The notes: generated from the sequence alone by a model not told the origin. A stretch of 64,000 nt of DNA from Dokdonella_A sp963834755 (GCA_963834755.1 CAWICQ010000012.1:682001-746000); one strand, 5' to 3'; shown: positions 9,870-19,340, numbered from the stretch's first letter. Numbers and translations are program-made.

Positions 9870-10090
9870 ATGGTAGGCCGTGCCGCAGATTCCAGACAAT
9901 CGCCGCTGGACTCATCCGTTCCGTCGCCACGGCAAACGCCGCGCGTACGAGAACATTCCGAGAAGATCGCGTGGACCGCGATCCATATCGTAGCCTGGCC
10001 GCGGAAAGTTCCGTTTTGGACTGCTTGCCCGGGTAGTGCGGGCCGATCGCAGACCAATGAGAACGGAAAACAACGTCCGTGCCGTTCGAC

Positions 10091-10609
10091 TTATCCCATG
10101 CGTTTGAACAAGTCGATCAGGGAGTCGGCATCGCGCGGACCGTCGTAACGCTGACCATTCACAAAAAGGCTCGGCGTGCCATTGACACCGCTGCGCACGC
10201 CGCTGGTGAACTGTTGACGCACGCGCGCGGAGAATTCTCCATTCAGAGCGGACTCGATCAACGCCTGGTTGAATCCGAGCTGCGTCGCATAGCCGACCAG
10301 GCTGCGTTCGTCCAGCGCCTGCTGGTTTTCGTAGAGGAGATCGTGCATTTCCCAGAAGCGGTCGATGGTGGCCGCTGCTTCGGCGAATTCCGCTGCACGC
10401 TCGGCGTGCGGATGCGCGTTGCTGAGCGGGAAGTTGCGGAACGCGAAACAGAGCGAATCGCCCATCGCCTTCTGCACGGCCTTGAGCTCGGGATAGGCTT
10501 CACCGCAATATGGACATTCGAAATCGCCGTATTCGACGAGCACGACGCCCGCGTCGAGCGGTCCCTCGATGTGATCGTCCGGTCCGACCGGCGGCTTCAA
10601 CTGACTCAT
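10091..10609 (-). CDS. DsbA-family thioredoxin-like protein, cytoplasmic
   Basis: 172 residues with active site 'FECPYCGEAYPEL' (C-P-Y-C) at the start of the first helix after 'VVLVEYGD', a helical insertion, and the cis-Pro loop 'GVNGTPSLFVNGQRYDG'. This is the DsbA/thioredoxin_4 fold. No signal peptide is visible, so it probably acts in the cytoplasm as a thiol reductase or disulfide handler. Its ATG overlaps the stop of the upstream peroxiredoxin gene (ATGA), implying translational coupling and a joint peroxide/thiol role. Confidence 0.88.
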   Translation of the reverse strand: MSQLKPPVGPDDHIEGPLDAGVVLVEYGDFECPYCGEAYPELKAVQKAMGDSLCFAFRNFPLSNAHPHAERAAEFAEAAATIDRFWEMHDLLYENQQALDERSLVGYATQLGFNQALIESALNGEFSARVRQQFTSGVRSGVNGTPSLFVNGQRYDGPRDADSLIDLFKRMG

Positions 10610-11100
10610 GATCCGCTCCTACTGCGCGGCAGATTTTCTAGCGCTGCGAGGATGCCGTCGGCACCGGGATTGACATCGATGGGCGACACGTATCGCCAAC
10701 GGACAACGCCGGCCGCATCGATCACGAAGAGTGCGCGCTGAGCGGTACCGCCAGCGGCTTCGTAAACGCCGTAGCGTCGTGCCACTTCGCCCTTGGGTTC
10801 GAAGTCGGCGAGCAATGGAAAATGCAGCTTGCGATCGTTCGCGAATGCCGCATGGCACCACGCACCGTCAACCGAGATGCCGACGATGTGCGCGTCATAG
10901 TCGCCGAATATGGGCAGCATCTCATTGTAGAGAGCGACCTGATCGCCGCACACCGGGCTCCAGTCGGCTGGATAGAACACGAGCACGACGGGGTGCCCGC
11001 GCAGTTCCGAGAGCGACATCGTCTTGCCGGGCGTCGATTGCAGCGTAAAGTCAGGTGCTGCTTGCCCTTGCGTGACGGAAGAAAAGGGGAGGCTCGGCAT
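10606..11100 (-). CDS. Peroxiredoxin (AhpC/TSA family)
   Basis: From ATG 11100 (MPSLPFSSVTQG), preceded by GAGGG, the product is 164 residues. 'APDFTLQSTPGKTMSLSEL' and 'VLVFYPADWSPVC' are the peroxiredoxin signature with the peroxidatic Cys in PADWSPVC. The usual Thr two residues before is Ser-Pro here, and the following residues are GDQ rather than TxE. A second Cys in 'GAWCHAAF' could be resolving. It reduces peroxides with thiol electrons, plausibly supplied through the coupled DsbA-like protein downstream. Confidence 0.9.
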   Translation of the reverse strand: MPSLPFSSVTQGQAAPDFTLQSTPGKTMSLSELRGHPVVLVFYPADWSPVCGDQVALYNEMLPIFGDYDAHIVGISVDGAWCHAAFANDRKLHFPLLADFEPKGEVARRYGVYEAAGGTAQRALFVIDAAGVVRWRYVSPIDVNPGADGILAALENLPRSRSGS

Positions 11101-11383
11101 GTTGCCCTCACTGGTCGGCGATTTCTGCCCGAGAAACGATCTCAAGCAGATTCTAGCGAATCCGTCTCCGCAGCCGAAGTTGCCGTAACCGAAGTCATCA
11201 GGGATTGGTGCGTCTCGGGAGGTCTTCGCAGAGCCCGCAGAGTCAGGTGGGACGCCCCGGGCTGCGCGGGCCGACGCGGCTCTCAGTGGAGGCCATCGCC
11301 GTCCAATAGGCGCGAGCCCTGCGCACCGGCCTCTACGCAGCAGCGAGCTGAGGCATACTGCACCCAGCTGGTTGGCTCTCTCT

Positions 11384-12814
11384 ATGGATGGTCCCGTTCA
11401 ACTCCATGAAGACCTAATAAACATGATGACCCTCCCGGCTACAACAGGCTCGCTGCAAGCCTTCGATGAAGATGCCTGGGACGATCTGCTGAACTACATA
11501 GAGGAACGCCGCGTCATCCCGATCATCGGGCCGGACCTCTTGCGCGTGCAAACCGACAGCGGCCTGCGACCGCTGTACGTATGGCTGGCCGAGAAGCTCG
11601 CCGCGAAGCTGGCGGTGGATGTCGTCGGACTTCCGCAACCGCTGACGCTCAACGACGTGATGTGCTGCTACCTCGGACAACGCGGTCGGCGCGAGGAAGC
11701 GTACACACGGTTGCGCTCGATCATGCGCGAAGTGGAATTCGCGCCGCCGCTCGCATTGCGGCAGCTCGCGCAGATCACCGATTTCGATTTGTTCGTCACG
11801 ACCACGTTCGACCCGCTGCTCGAAAACGCGATCAATCTCGAGCGCCATGGCGGTCAGGCGACGACGGAAGTGATTGCCTATGCGCCGAACAGGGTTTCTG
11901 ATCTGCCGGTCGAACGAAGCCAGCTGCAGCGCACGGTCGTCTATCACCTGCTCGGCAGGCTTTCGGCATCGCCGACATATGTGTTGTCCGACGAAGACAT
12001 GCTGGAGTTCATCTGTGCGCTGCAGTCCGAGCACCTGACGCCGGAAAAGCTCTTCCACGAGCTTGAGCACAACCACCTGCTGCTGATCGGCAGCGACTTT
12101 TCCAACTGGCTGGCGCGCTTGTTCCTGCGCATGGCCAAGCGTAAGCGGCTTTCCGATCCGCGCGATGTCACCGAGGTGTTCGCCGACGATCACACGTTGC
12201 AGGATGGACGACTGGTTTCGTTCCTGCAGCAGGTCAGCGTGCGCACGCGCGTTTACGGCGGCGCCGAATCCTTCGTCGCCGAGTTGCACGAGCGTTGGAG
12301 CAAGCGCCAGCGCAACATGGCTCCGGCGAACGGATCGAGCAGCACGCCGCAACGTTTCCTGCCGCCAGCCCGTGAGATGCCGGAGAACGCGATTTTCATC
12401 AGCTACGCGCGCGAAGACCTGCCCGCCGTGCAGCGCCTCAAGGCCGCGCTGGACGCGGCGGGATTTACCACCTGGTTCGATCTCGACCGCCTCGAAGGCG
12501 GCGACGACTACGATCGAAAGATTCACTCCAATATCAAGCGCTGCAGTTTCTTCGTACCGGTGATCTCGGCGACGACGCAGCGCCGGCACGAGGCGTATTT
12601 CCGTCGCGAATGGAGCTACGCAGTCGATCGTGCCCGCAACATCGCCGACGGCGGCGTATTCATCCTGCCGGTCTGCATCGACGATACGCCGGAATCCGAA
12701 GCGCTGGTGCCGGAAAATTTCAAGTCCTTGCATATCGTTCGAATGCCGGGCGGCGAGCCGCCACCGGAGTTCCTGCGTCGGCTCACGGATCTGTTGCGCG
12801 GGCGGCACGCATGA
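11384..12814 (+). CDS. SIR2-like plus TIR domain protein (putative NADase effector/signal generator)
   Basis: About 476 residues from ATG 11384; TTG 11372 and ATG 11423 are alternatives and none has a strong ribosome-binding site. Residues ~20-300 resemble bacterial SIR2-like domains: 'RVIPIIGPDLL', 'FVTTTFDPLLENAI', 'VVYHLLGRL' with His188, 'LLIGSDFSNWLARL'. The usual catalytic Asn of 'TTNxD' is Thr here (T141), so NAD hydrolysis by this half may be lost. Residues ~334-476 form a TIR domain: 'AIFISYAREDLPAVQRL', 'TWFDLDRLEGGDDY', and 'YFRREWSYA', whose Glu (about E409) fits the TIR catalytic glutamate. It heads a three-gene operon and overlaps the STAND gene by four bases. Families of this kind deplete NAD+ or make cyclic ADP-ribose signals in antiphage defence; that role is inferred here. 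Confidence 0.85.
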   Translation: MDGPVQLHEDLINMMTLPATTGSLQAFDEDAWDDLLNYIEERRVIPIIGPDLLRVQTDSGLRPLYVWLAEKLAAKLAVDVVGLPQPLTLNDVMCCYLGQRGRREEAYTRLRSIMREVEFAPPLALRQLAQITDFDLFVTTTFDPLLENAINLERHGGQATTEVIAYAPNRVSDLPVERSQLQRTVVYHLLGRLSASPTYVLSDEDMLEFICALQSEHLTPEKLFHELEHNHLLLIGSDFSNWLARLFLRMAKRKRLSDPRDVTEVFADDHTLQDGRLVSFLQQVSVRTRVYGGAESFVAELHERWSKRQRNMAPANGSSSTPQRFLPPAREMPENAIFISYAREDLPAVQRLKAALDAAGFTTWFDLDRLEGGDDYDRKIHSNIKRCSFFVPVISATTQRRHEAYFRREWSYAVDRARNIADGGVFILPVCIDDTPESEALVPENFKSLHIVRMPGGEPPPEFLRRLTDLLRGRHA

Positions 12815-15800
12815 ACGCGACCCATGCGGGCCAGGCCGCGGTCACGATCGATCCGGAAAATCCCTGGCTGGGTCTTTTTTCCTACTCCGAGGAAACACGC
12901 GCGTACTTCCACGGACGCGACGAAGAGGCAGCGGAGCTCGCGCGCCGCGTGCAGCGCAAGCTGCTCACCGTGCTGTTCGGTCAATCCGGCCTCGGCAAGA
13001 CATCGTTGCTGCGCGCAGGCATCGTGCCGCGCTTGCGCGCCGAAGGTTATTGTCCGGTGTACGTGCGCGTGGATTACGCACCCGAATCGCCAGCTCCGTC
13101 CGAACAGATCAAACAGGCCATTTTTCGCGCCACCGCGGCGGCCGGTTACTGGACTCGGCCTGGTGCCGCGATCAAGGGCGAATCGTTGTGGGAGTTTCTG
13201 CATCATCGCGGCGATCTGTTGCGCGACGCCGATGGTCACACGCTGCTGCCGCTGTTGATCTTCGACCAGTTCGAGGAGATTTTCACGCTGGCCCAGGCCG
13301 ACGATGCCGGCAGAGTGCGCGCCAAGCAATTCCTCGAAGACCTCGCCGACCTCGTCGAGAACCGTCCGCCCGCGGCGCTGGAAGCTCGGCTGGAGCGGGA
13401 TGACGAAGCCGCCGAGGATTTCGATTTCGCGCGTGCCGACTACCGCATCATGATCGCGCTGCGCGAGGACTATCTCGCCCATCTCGAAAGCGTCAAGGGC
13501 ATCATGCCCTCGATCACGCAGAACCGCATGCGGCTCGCGCGCATGACCGGCGCGCAGGCACTGAGCGCGGTGGTCAAGCCCGGTGGTCGCCTGGTATCGC
13601 AGGAAGTCGCCGAGTCGATCGTCCGCTTCGTCGCCGGCGGTTCGGAGCTCAGCAACGCGGAAATCGAGCCTTCGCTGCTGAGTCTCGTTTGTCGCGAACT
13701 CAACACGGTTCGAATCGCGCAGGGCCGCGCCGAAATTTCCGCCGATCTGCTGGCGGGTTCGCGCGACACCATCCTCAGCGAATTCTACGAGCGCGCGCTC
13801 GCGGACCAGCCGGCCGGCGTGCGTCGCGTCATCGAAGACGATTTGCTGACCGAGTCGGGCTACCGCGAAAGCCTGGCCGAAGAGCGCGTCAAGAAGGCGC
13901 TGGTTGCCGCCGGAGCCGCGCCCGGCGCGCTCGCGACTTTGGTCGATCGACGTCTGCTGCGCATCGAGGAGCGGCTCGACATGCGCCGCGTGGAACTTAC
14001 CCACGACGTGTTGTGCAGCGTCGTGCTTTCCAGCCGCAATTTGCGCCATGAGCGCGAAGCACGCGACGAGGCGGAACGCCAGCTCGTCGCGCAGCGGACG
14101 CGCGAGGAAGCTTCGCGTCGCGCGCTGGTCCGCGCGCGCATGGTCGCTGCGGTGTGCGCCGTGCTGATGGTCGTTGCCGTCGCCAGTGCCGTGTTCGGCT
14201 GGATCAACCTGCGCCGAGCCCGCATCGCGGATGCGGGCGCACAGAATTCCCGGCTGCTCGCCGAGAAGGCGCGTGGCGATGCCGAGAAACTCGTCGGCTT
14301 TCTGATCGAGGATTTCTACGCCGAGCTGGCGCCGACTGGCCGCCTCGAAACCCTCGGCAAGCTCGCGCACATGACCGTCGGTTATTACGACGGTTTGCCG
14401 GCGGAGCTCATCACATCGCGTACGCAGATCAACCGTGCGATGGCGTTGATCCGCGAAGGCGCCGCGCAAAACGCCAGCGGCGACGTGGATACCGCCTTCA
14501 AAGCCTTGAGTGAAGCGCAAGATGTGTTCGAAAAGCTCAACGCCGCCGGAGATCACAGCGAAGCGGTGACTTATGGCTTGGCGCTGGCGCTCTATCATCA
14601 GGGCAACACCGCGATCAACGGCGGACGAGGCACCGCCGAGCAGCTGACGCGTGCCGCAGACTTGTTGCGACCGCTGGTATACGCGAAAGACAGCTCGCGC
14701 CAGGTCAGGCAGCTCTACGCGGATGACTTGAACTATCTCAGTCATGCGCAGTCGTTCGAAGTGGGCGTCACGACGTGCCAGGAAGCACGCAAGATCCTCG
14801 TCGGTCTCGGCGCACTGGATCTCTCGGATCTCAACGCCGCGTCGGCGTATGCCGACACCGCCGATTCGGAAGCACGCCACCTGCTGTCGCTCGGTCGTGT
14901 CGACGAAGCGCAGAAACTCGAACAGGACGTGTACGATCTTGCCGAGAAGGTGCTCGCGCAGCGTCCGAGCGACCTGCGCTCGCTGAGCGACCGATTCTTT
15001 GCGGCAAACCTGCTCGGGACACTGGCGCAGCGTCGGCACGACTACGTCAATGCGGCCGACTATGCGAAACGCGCTGCGCAAGCCGGCGAGGATTCCGTTC
15101 GCTTCAACCCGTCGGACTTGAGCGCCTGGGGATTCTGGATGACCGGACTCGGGCAGGTCGCCAATCTGCAGTTGGAACGCGGCGAAGTTACGCAATCCAT
15201 TGCCACGCTGAACACGCTTCTTGGTCTGGAGCAAGACAAGCGGCGGCCTTCCAGCCTGGGTCCGGTCGCGTGGTTTCACTGGATTTCGCTCGCCGAACTG
15301 CAGACGGAGCTCGGCGATTCGGCGGCGGCGCAGCGAGCGCTGAAGTCCTTCGTTCGCGATACCGGCGAACTGGTCGCTCAGCTGGCACCAGACGACCCGA
15401 GGCGTCAGATTCTGGCAACGCCGGACTTGTCGGTGGGCAGCCACCTGCAACTGATCGAAGGCGCGGCGCAGGGTGCGTACAACAATGCGATGGCGGTCGT
15501 CGAGCGCGTCGGGCAGATCAAGGTCGCCGCGACGGCCGTCAATTCCATTATCGCGAAGAACAATGTGCTGCGCGGCAACTTGAACACGGCTTCGGCCGCC
15601 GCCATTCGGCTCGGTCGCTACGCGCAGGCCGAAACGCTCGCGCGCAGATCGCAGTCTGTGCCCGCCGACCCGACGTCAGACCAGGATCCGAAAGAGCGGA
15701 ACTCGCGAGCCAGCGTCGTCCTGGCGCATGCGATCGTGATGCAGGCTCGCATCGATGAAGCGCGATCCACGCTGGAACCGGCGCTGACGTATTACCGTCA

Positions 15801-16023
15801 GCAACAGCAAGCGGGTGCGCTCCGCGCCACGATCCGTTACGACTTTGCCTACGCGCTGTATGTCAGCGCGCTCGCCCGTGGCGCAGATGCGGAGGGGCGC
15901 GCGCGGCGCAACGCCGACCTGGCCGAAGCGGCCAAGCTGATCGATGGCGCACCGGCCGAAGTGAGGCGCACGGCGACTTTTCGCGAGTTGGCCAATTGGA
16001 TCTCTTCCGCACGCGCCTCGTAG
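12811..16023 (+). CDS. Membrane-anchored STAND NTPase with helical repeat C-terminus
   Basis: 1070 residues from ATG 12811, which overlaps the previous stop (ATGA). The N-terminus 'NPWLGLFSYSEETRAYFHGRDEE' is the typical lead-in of nSTAND1-type NTPases. Walker A is 'GQSGLGKT' (residues 57-64) and Walker B is 'LLPLLIFDQFEEIF' (about 145-158). 'RADYRIMIALREDYLAHLE' is the sensor-type strand, and a winged-helix-like part follows. One transmembrane helix lies near residues 444-467, and the remaining ~600 residues are TPR-like helices. STAND proteins sense a ligand, oligomerise on ATP and switch on effectors. Here the NTPase faces the cytosol beside a TIR protein, while the repeat region may be on the other side of the membrane or form a sensor. 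Confidence 0.88.
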   Translation: MNATHAGQAAVTIDPENPWLGLFSYSEETRAYFHGRDEEAAELARRVQRKLLTVLFGQSGLGKTSLLRAGIVPRLRAEGYCPVYVRVDYAPESPAPSEQIKQAIFRATAAAGYWTRPGAAIKGESLWEFLHHRGDLLRDADGHTLLPLLIFDQFEEIFTLAQADDAGRVRAKQFLEDLADLVENRPPAALEARLERDDEAAEDFDFARADYRIMIALREDYLAHLESVKGIMPSITQNRMRLARMTGAQALSAVVKPGGRLVSQEVAESIVRFVAGGSELSNAEIEPSLLSLVCRELNTVRIAQGRAEISADLLAGSRDTILSEFYERALADQPAGVRRVIEDDLLTESGYRESLAEERVKKALVAAGAAPGALATLVDRRLLRIEERLDMRRVELTHDVLCSVVLSSRNLRHEREARDEAERQLVAQRTREEASRRALVRARMVAAVCAVLMVVAVASAVFGWINLRRARIADAGAQNSRLLAEKARGDAEKLVGFLIEDFYAELAPTGRLETLGKLAHMTVGYYDGLPAELITSRTQINRAMALIREGAAQNASGDVDTAFKALSEAQDVFEKLNAAGDHSEAVTYGLALALYHQGNTAINGGRGTAEQLTRAADLLRPLVYAKDSSRQVRQLYADDLNYLSHAQSFEVGVTTCQEARKILVGLGALDLSDLNAASAYADTADSEARHLLSLGRVDEAQKLEQDVYDLAEKVLAQRPSDLRSLSDRFFAANLLGTLAQRRHDYVNAADYAKRAAQAGEDSVRFNPSDLSAWGFWMTGLGQVANLQLERGEVTQSIATLNTLLGLEQDKRRPSSLGPVAWFHWISLAELQTELGDSAAAQRALKSFVRDTGELVAQLAPDDPRRQILATPDLSVGSHLQLIEGAAQGAYNNAMAVVERVGQIKVAATAVNSIIAKNNVLRGNLNTASAAAIRLGRYAQAETLARRSQSVPADPTSDQDPKERNSRASVVLAHAIVMQARIDEARSTLEPALTYYRQQQQAGALRATIRYDFAYALYVSALARGADAEGRARRNADLAEAAKLIDGAPAEVRRTATFRELANWISSARAS

Positions 16024-16040
16024 CGTCGCCGGAACGTCGC

Positions 16041-17792
16041 ATGGTGCATCAAGCGAATCGCATCCGCTCCGACGACACGGTCAAGGCGATCGTCGCGCCG
16101 CTGGTGATCGGCATTACCAGCCATCGCAACATTCCGACGCACGAGGTTGCACCGATACGCCAGCGTGTGCGCGATCTTTTCGCCCGCCTGCAGACGGATT
16201 TTCCGCATCTCCCGCTGGTCTTGCTGTCCGCGCTGGCCGAGGGTGGCGATCAATGGGTTGCCGAGGAAGCGCTCGCCGCGAACGTGCGTTTGATTGCCGT
16301 GCTGCCGATGAGACGCCTCGAGTATGCGCGGGACTTTGCCGATGCCGCCACGCGCGCGCACTTCGATTCGCTGTGTTCTGCCGCAGAAGTCATCGAGGTG
16401 ACTGAGGTTGCGGACGGCGCGCCGAGCGTGGGCAGCCCGGAGCCGATCGGGCAGGAGCGCGATCTGCATTACGCGAACGCAGGTGTCTACGTCTCCGATC
16501 ACTGCCACATTCTGCTGGCGATCTGGGATGGCAAGGCTTCCAGCCTCATGGGCGGGACCGCGCAAATCGCGAACTACCACTTGACCGGTACGAGGCCGTC
16601 GGCGGCGGGGCGCCGTCGCAGCGATGCGCATGGACTTCTCGGCAATCACAATGAGCGGCTCGCGTATCACATCGTCTGCTCGCGCGATCAGCCCGACGGT
16701 TCGCCGGCGCCGCCACTCGAGCCGCTGCAGACCTGGTGGCGCACGGGAGAACGAGCGTTGCCGGGCGATGGCCCGATGCCAGAGGAATTCCGCACGACGT
16801 TTGTGCATACGGATGACTTCAACGTCGACTCCGAGAAATATTCCGCACGGATCGTCGCGCATCCGGGACTGTCGGCCGTTGCCGATGTGCGTACCGAGGG
16901 AGCAATCAATCGCCTGTTCCAGGGCGCCGATTGGCTGGCCATCCATTTCCAGCGCCGTGTACTGCTGGCGATGCGCGCGCTGTACACGCTCGCGGCGCTG
17001 ATGGGCATCGCGTTCGCGGTGTACGACAATCTGCCCGCGCAGGACAACATGTTGGTCGTGTTTCTTCTGCTGTTCGCGCTCGGCGGTTTCGTGGTCGTGC
17101 TGGCAAACCGCCGGGGCTGGCATCGCAAGTATCTGGACTATCGCGCGCTGGCCGAAGGACTGCGCGTTCAATCGTACTGGCAGCGGGCGGGTATCTCGTT
17201 GACGGGCGACGCGGAATTCGCGCGTGACAATTTCCTGCAGAAACAGGACGTCGAGCTCGGCTGGGTGCGCAACGTGATGCGCGGCGCCGCGCTCGAAACG
17301 AGTGCGCCGGTCCGGCCTGACGAAAGCCAAGTGCGCAACGTGATCCGCGAATGGGTCGGCGACGGACAGCACTCAGGGCAACTCGATTACTACGAGCGCA
17401 AGGCGGCGCAACGCGCGCGCACGCATCGCTTCACCGAGACGATCGGCCTTGCCAGTCTGTGCGTCGGCATCGGCATCAGCATCGTGCTTGCGGTGTTCGC
17501 GCGACACCTGTCGCCGGACGCCAAGAATATTCTCGTCATGATCATGGCGGTGTTTTCTATCGTCGCGGGCGTACGCGCCGCGTACGCGTACAAGAAAGCC
17601 GACAAGGAACTGATCAAGCAATACCGCTACATGCAGCGCCTCTTCAACGAGGCGCGCGTTGCGCTCGATCATGCGGCCGACGCGGATGCGCAGCGCGAAA
17701 TCCTGCGCCTGCTCGGCGAAGCCGCACTCGCCGAACAGGTCGAGTGGGCGCTGATGCATCGACAGCGGCCGCTCGAGCACAACCGGCTCTGA
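16041..17792 (+). CDS. SLOG-like nucleotide-sensor domain fused to SLATT-like transmembrane region
   Basis: 583 residues from ATG 16041; an ATG at 15996 would overlap the STAND gene by 28 bp. Residues ~18-190 look like a Rossmann SLOG/LOG-like domain: 'PLVIGITSHRNIP' at 20-32, 'LLSALAEGGDQWVAEEAL' about 65-82, and 'ANAGVYVSDHCHILLAIWDG'. Two hydrophobic pairs follow, near residues 308-358 and 463-516. After each come motifs resembling SLATT effectors: 'KYLDYRALAEGLRVQ' and, at the end, 'AEQVEWALMHRQRPLE'. SLOG domains bind nucleotide signals such as TIR-made cADPR isomers, and SLATT regions are predicted pore formers. The SLOG/SLATT assignment rests on motifs only. Confidence 0.75.
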   Translation: MVHQANRIRSDDTVKAIVAPLVIGITSHRNIPTHEVAPIRQRVRDLFARLQTDFPHLPLVLLSALAEGGDQWVAEEALAANVRLIAVLPMRRLEYARDFADAATRAHFDSLCSAAEVIEVTEVADGAPSVGSPEPIGQERDLHYANAGVYVSDHCHILLAIWDGKASSLMGGTAQIANYHLTGTRPSAAGRRRSDAHGLLGNHNERLAYHIVCSRDQPDGSPAPPLEPLQTWWRTGERALPGDGPMPEEFRTTFVHTDDFNVDSEKYSARIVAHPGLSAVADVRTEGAINRLFQGADWLAIHFQRRVLLAMRALYTLAALMGIAFAVYDNLPAQDNMLVVFLLLFALGGFVVVLANRRGWHRKYLDYRALAEGLRVQSYWQRAGISLTGDAEFARDNFLQKQDVELGWVRNVMRGAALETSAPVRPDESQVRNVIREWVGDGQHSGQLDYYERKAAQRARTHRFTETIGLASLCVGIGISIVLAVFARHLSPDAKNILVMIMAVFSIVAGVRAAYAYKKADKELIKQYRYMQRLFNEARVALDHAADADAQREILRLLGEAALAEQVEWALMHRQRPLEHNRL

Positions 17793-17802
17793 CGGTGCGC
17801 GG

Positions 17803-18142
17803 CTAGTCGCGAAGATCGAAACCGTCGGCGAAGATGCGGTCCTCCAACTCGTAGGCGCCAATATCTGCGGCGACACCGCAAGCTGCCGGCGCCGCTGTCG
17901 TTGCAGTTGGTGACGAAGACGACGTCGCCACCGGCCGGATGCGCGTATGCAAGCGCTCGGGGCGATGCCGAGCTCGCGCGACGGGCGAGCAAGGAAGCCG
18001 TTGACGCCGGAGTCGACGCGCTATTCGACGCGTATGACAAATCGGCCGCTCGGCTCGTATCGAGAGCGCCGAGCGTCGCAGCGAGGCAGGCGACCAACGG
18101 GCGCAGGGGCAGGCGCGATCGCGTACCCAGGTTTCGTTCCAT
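17803..18142 (-). pseudogene. Beta-helix protein relic: signal peptide and head joined directly to the tail
   Basis: The frame starting at ATG 18142 encodes a signal peptide (about residues 1-34, ending TSRAADLSY) and the family head 'VTNCNDSGAGSLR'. Immediately afterwards, in another frame, the DNA encodes 'VAADIGAYELEDRIFADGFDLRD' and stops at 17803. The whole beta-helix and most of the C-terminal domain are missing. The simplest reading is a large internal deletion, with a frame change at the junction near 17885. No functional product is expected unless the frames are rejoined. Confidence 0.75.
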
Positions 18143-18299
18143 TTGCGCGGCCCCTCGCGATGCGCGGGACGACCCCGCGTCTGTGCATAACGCGGGTCAG
18201 GGCGAACTTGCGCCACGCTTGGGATCAGCGACTTGAAGAACGGGCAGCGATCAAGGTTCGAGCAGCGCAGTCACCGGCCGTCGGGGTTCTTTCGAGTAG

Positions 18300-19340
18300 C
18301 TACCCGGACGGGTGTGTACCGGCAACACGCGGAGCGGCGTGCGCAAGCGCAATCATCGCGATCGAGCCGGCAATCAACGACGTGTACAGCGTCGCCGCGC
18401 GCCAAATGACCAACGCCGTGGCCATGTTGGCGGGCGTAACCCAGGGCGCGAGCGTCGCGGTCAAGCCCAGTTCGGCGCCGCCGCCGCCAGCCGGTATGCC
18501 GGTCCAGAGTGCGGCATGAAGCACGCCGACCTGAAGCAGGAAGGTCAACGCCAACGAAACGGGATGGCGAAGCAACAGCAGTGTGAGCCAGAGTACGCCA
18601 TAGCGTGTCGTCCATTGGACGGCAGTCAGTCCGAGCATCCACAGAAAGAACAAGGGCCCGGCCGCGACGATCAGCGAAACATATGTGCGCGAGCCATTAA
18701 CAAAAGTCCGCAAGGCATGTTGCGCGCGGCGAAGGTAGGATGAGCGCTCGAACAGGCGATTCGGCGCGAACACGAACGACAGGATTTTCCGTCGCGCCAG
18801 CCAGATCGTCGCCAGCAATATCATCGTGACCGCCGCCGTACCGAGTGCCGCGGCAGTCATCGCTTGCGACAAACCCGAACCCGCGAGCGCAAATGCCACC
18901 AGCGGGACCGAGATCGAGAAAAACACGAGGTCGGTGCCCTGATCCACGGCCATGATCGTCGCCGCGCCCGCGGCCGACGCGCCCGCGCGGCGCAAGTAAT
19001 AGATCGTTGCCACATATCCGCCGATGCCGGCCGGCGTCGCAGCGAACGCGAGGTCGGTCGCGAGCGAAATGGCGAAGGAACGAACCATCGTCGTCGGTGT
19101 TTTCAGCCTGTGCAGGAGCAGATGCAGCTTCAGCGCCCGCGCCATCCAGCTGGCGACGACAAGTCCGAGCAGCGCCGCGTAGCCCTCGATGGCGATGTTC
19201 GCGGCGGCAGCGAGCGTACTTCGACCGCCGAGCAGGAAAGGAATCGCGAGCGTTGCGATGAGTCCCGCCACGAGCAGCAGACGCTGCGGACGGTTTGCCT
19301 TGAATGCGGCGCTCGCCGGTTGCGTAACGGCCGCCATCAT
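18300..19340 (-). CDS. Flippase-like membrane protein (LPG synthase transmembrane-region / UPF0104 family)
   Basis: 346 residues from ATG 19340 (MMAAVTQPA); an in-frame GTG further upstream is less likely. About eight or nine membrane helices are visible, with 'FAATPAGIGGYVATIYYLRRAG' and 'IPAGGGGAELGLTATL', both typical of the lysylphosphatidylglycerol synthetase/glycosyltransferase-2-associated flippase-like family. The soluble aminoacyl-transferase domain of MprF is absent. It probably moves lipids or isoprenoid-linked glycolipids across the inner membrane. The same-strand fatty acid hydroxylase gene ends 121 bp upstream, so both may act on lipids. Confidence 0.82.
   Translation of the reverse strand: MMAAVTQPASAAFKANRPQRLLLVAGLIATLAIPFLLGGRSTLAAAANIAIEGYAALLGLVVASWMARALKLHLLLHRLKTPTTMVRSFAISLATDLAFAATPAGIGGYVATIYYLRRAGASAAGAATIMAVDQGTDLVFFSISVPLVAFALAGSGLSQAMTAAALGTAAVTMILLATIWLARRKILSFVFAPNRLFERSSYLRRAQHALRTFVNGSRTYVSLIVAAGPLFFLWMLGLTAVQWTTRYGVLWLTLLLLRHPVSLALTFLLQVGVLHAALWTGIPAGGGGAELGLTATLAPWVTPANMATALVIWRAATLYTSLIAGSIAMIALAHAAPRVAGTHPSG

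Noticed and set aside
12616..15450. 944-codon open frame on the minus strand
   Set aside because: It is antisense to the STAND NTPase gene, Arg/Gln-rich, and has no domain or ribosome-binding site; such frames arise from GC-rich third-position bias.
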